From contig DASXIN010000158.1 of NCBI GenBank assembly GCA_036497945.1, positions 42,326-106,325 of the forward strand: 64,000 nucleotides of DNA, given 5' to 3'. This DNA is from RYN-230 sp036497945. Lineage in GTDB: Bacteria; Actinomycetota; Actinomycetes; Streptosporangiales; Streptosporangiaceae. The stretch's first letter is position 1. Each line of letters opens with the position of its first letter. The notes beneath the pieces were generated by a model. The model did not search any database and was not told the origin of the DNA. It worked only from the letters and a program-made list of their open reading frames with translations. Positions 63,332 through 64,000 of the stretch are shown here, piece by piece. The position numbers were made by a program, and so were the translations under genes.

Positions 63332-64000
63332 CTACTTCTTCCGGCGCACCGGGCGCAGCCAGAAGGGCCCGGGCGGGCTGCTGTCGGCCCGGCCGTTGCC
63401 GTTGCTGTCCGGCGGCTCCGCCCCGGGCTGGCTACCGCCGTTGCTGCTGCTGCCCGGCCCGCCGGGCCGGCTGCGCGTCGGCGGTCCGGCGCTGCGCCCC
63501 GGCCCGCGGGCTGGGCTGGGACTGCGCGCCCGGCTGCCGGCCGACCCGGCGTCGGCGCCGCGCGCCGGGCTCGGGGTGCGTTGCGGCGGCCCACCGCGGG
63601 ACGGGGCGCCGAACCAGGGCGGTGCCGAGCTTGGCGGCTGGGCGGGCGGCGCAGTGGGCGGCGGGGCCGCACCGCCGGGCGACCGGGCTGGGCCGCTCGA
63701 CGACCGGGCCGGGCCGCCGGACGACCGGGCCGGGCTGCTGGACGGCGGCGGGGCGGCGGCCGGCGGCCGCGGCGCCACCCCGGGCCAGCGCTGCCGGGAT
63801 GTGGACGGCGCCGACCCCGCGGGCGGCCGGGCCGGCGTGCTGCTAGCCGGGTCACCGGCCGCGGCCGGGGAACTGGGCTGGGACGTGGCTGCGCCGCTGG
63901 CCCGGGACCGGCCGCTACCGGTGTCGCCCGCGCCCGACCGGGACCAGCCGGACGCCGGGCGCGGGCAGGTGCCGTCCCGGTACGGCAGGTCCAGCGGCGG
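63332..64000 (-). CDS. Pro/Ser-rich protein, C-terminal part (cut by window edge)
   Basis: The frame ending with RRKK at 63332 remains open to the right edge, so at least 222 residues are present and the start is outside. The whole visible part is low-complexity Pro/Ser/Arg/Ala/Gly (PARSSGGPARSS, SPARGADAG) with a basic end LRPVRRKK. Such tails occur on TrbL/VirB6-like membrane proteins of actinobacterial conjugation systems, which would fit the two genes behind it, but no folded domain is visible here. The GTG at 63778 is only an internal in-frame codon. Confidence 0.55.
   Translation of the reverse strand, partial: PPLDLPYRDGTCPRPASGWSRSGAGDTGSGRSRASGAATSQPSSPAAAGDPASSTPARPPAGSAPSTSRQRWPGVAPRPPAAAPPPSSSPARSSGGPARSSSGPARSPGGAAPPPTAPPAQPPSSAPPWFGAPSRGGPPQRTPSPARGADAGSAGSRARSPSPARGPGRSAGPPTRSRPGGPGSSSNGGSQPGAEPPDSNGNGRADSSPPGPFWLRPVRRKK

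Overview
The window is chromosomal DNA of a very GC-rich actinomycete. Evidence: strong G/C bias at third codon positions, many GTG and some TTG starts, 4-bp ATGA/GTGA/TTGA gene overlaps, MtrA-MtrB-LpqB, two WhiB proteins (one clearly WhiB7 type), coenzyme F420 genes, and a gene order following conserved actinobacterial blocks (compare Mycobacterium tuberculosis Rv3193c-Rv3198A and Rv3244c-Rv3265c). I cannot name the genus; nothing is specifically mycobacterial.

Region by region. 1-4077: mtnA-mtrA-mtrB-lpqB operon (minus strand; lpqB runs off the left edge). 4284-12937: a membrane/envelope module, a plus-strand overlapping operon (GPDPase-type membrane protein, DUF4129, DUF4350, MoxR ATPase, DUF58), then SpoIIM-family, RDD and flippase-like membrane proteins. 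12964-16311: canonical ahcY, a shorter AHCY paralog with altered active-site residues, and a divergent MerR regulator. 16388-23117: cation efflux, sugar-phosphate isomerase, Trm112-like, phosphomannomutase, DUF3499, zincin-like protein and DUF5719. 23111-28333: a giant GT2/membrane protein with a repetitive tail, and a WhiB2-type regulator. 28593-35108: F420 biosynthesis (fbiA-fbiB, then fbiC as a CofG-CofH fusion) with a DprE1-like oxidase between. 35137-38539: DNA glycosylase, sugar nucleotidyltransferase, GT4. 38800-46141: UPF0182, Lon-like PDZ protease, MoaE, SDR protein and DUF2342 metalloprotease-like protein. 46142-46925: the one long intergenic region, with DnaA-box-like sites. 46926-54568: ThiF/TOMM-type protein, ABC1 kinase, WhiB7 with a complete-looking attenuation leader, TesB, UvrD2-like helicase, mycoredoxin and ANTAR protein. 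54586-61354: a surface-glycan cluster. 61533-64000: a wall hydrolase and two partners that look like the edge of a conjugation module.

How the parts connect. Sugar-nucleotide supply (SIS isomerase, phosphomannomutase, GDP-mannose-type pyrophosphorylase) sits with several glycosyltransferases and envelope regulators (MtrAB, WhiB2). Methyl-cycle salvage is represented by mtnA and the AHCY pair. Redox and antibiotic stress functions cluster around WhiB7, mycoredoxin and a SigR-like promoter.

The most interesting signals are: the AHCY-like paralog with several substituted catalytic positions; a 45-bp GC hairpin element inserted three times in frame (twice in fbiC, once in the glycosylase) and read as the same peptide each time; the WhiB7 promoter/uORF/terminator leader; a DnaA-box plus CACTAC-repeat cluster; and a perfect HutC/DasR-type palindrome upstream of the GT4-nucleotidyltransferase operon. 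No rRNA, tRNA, CRISPR array or insertion sequence was recognised.
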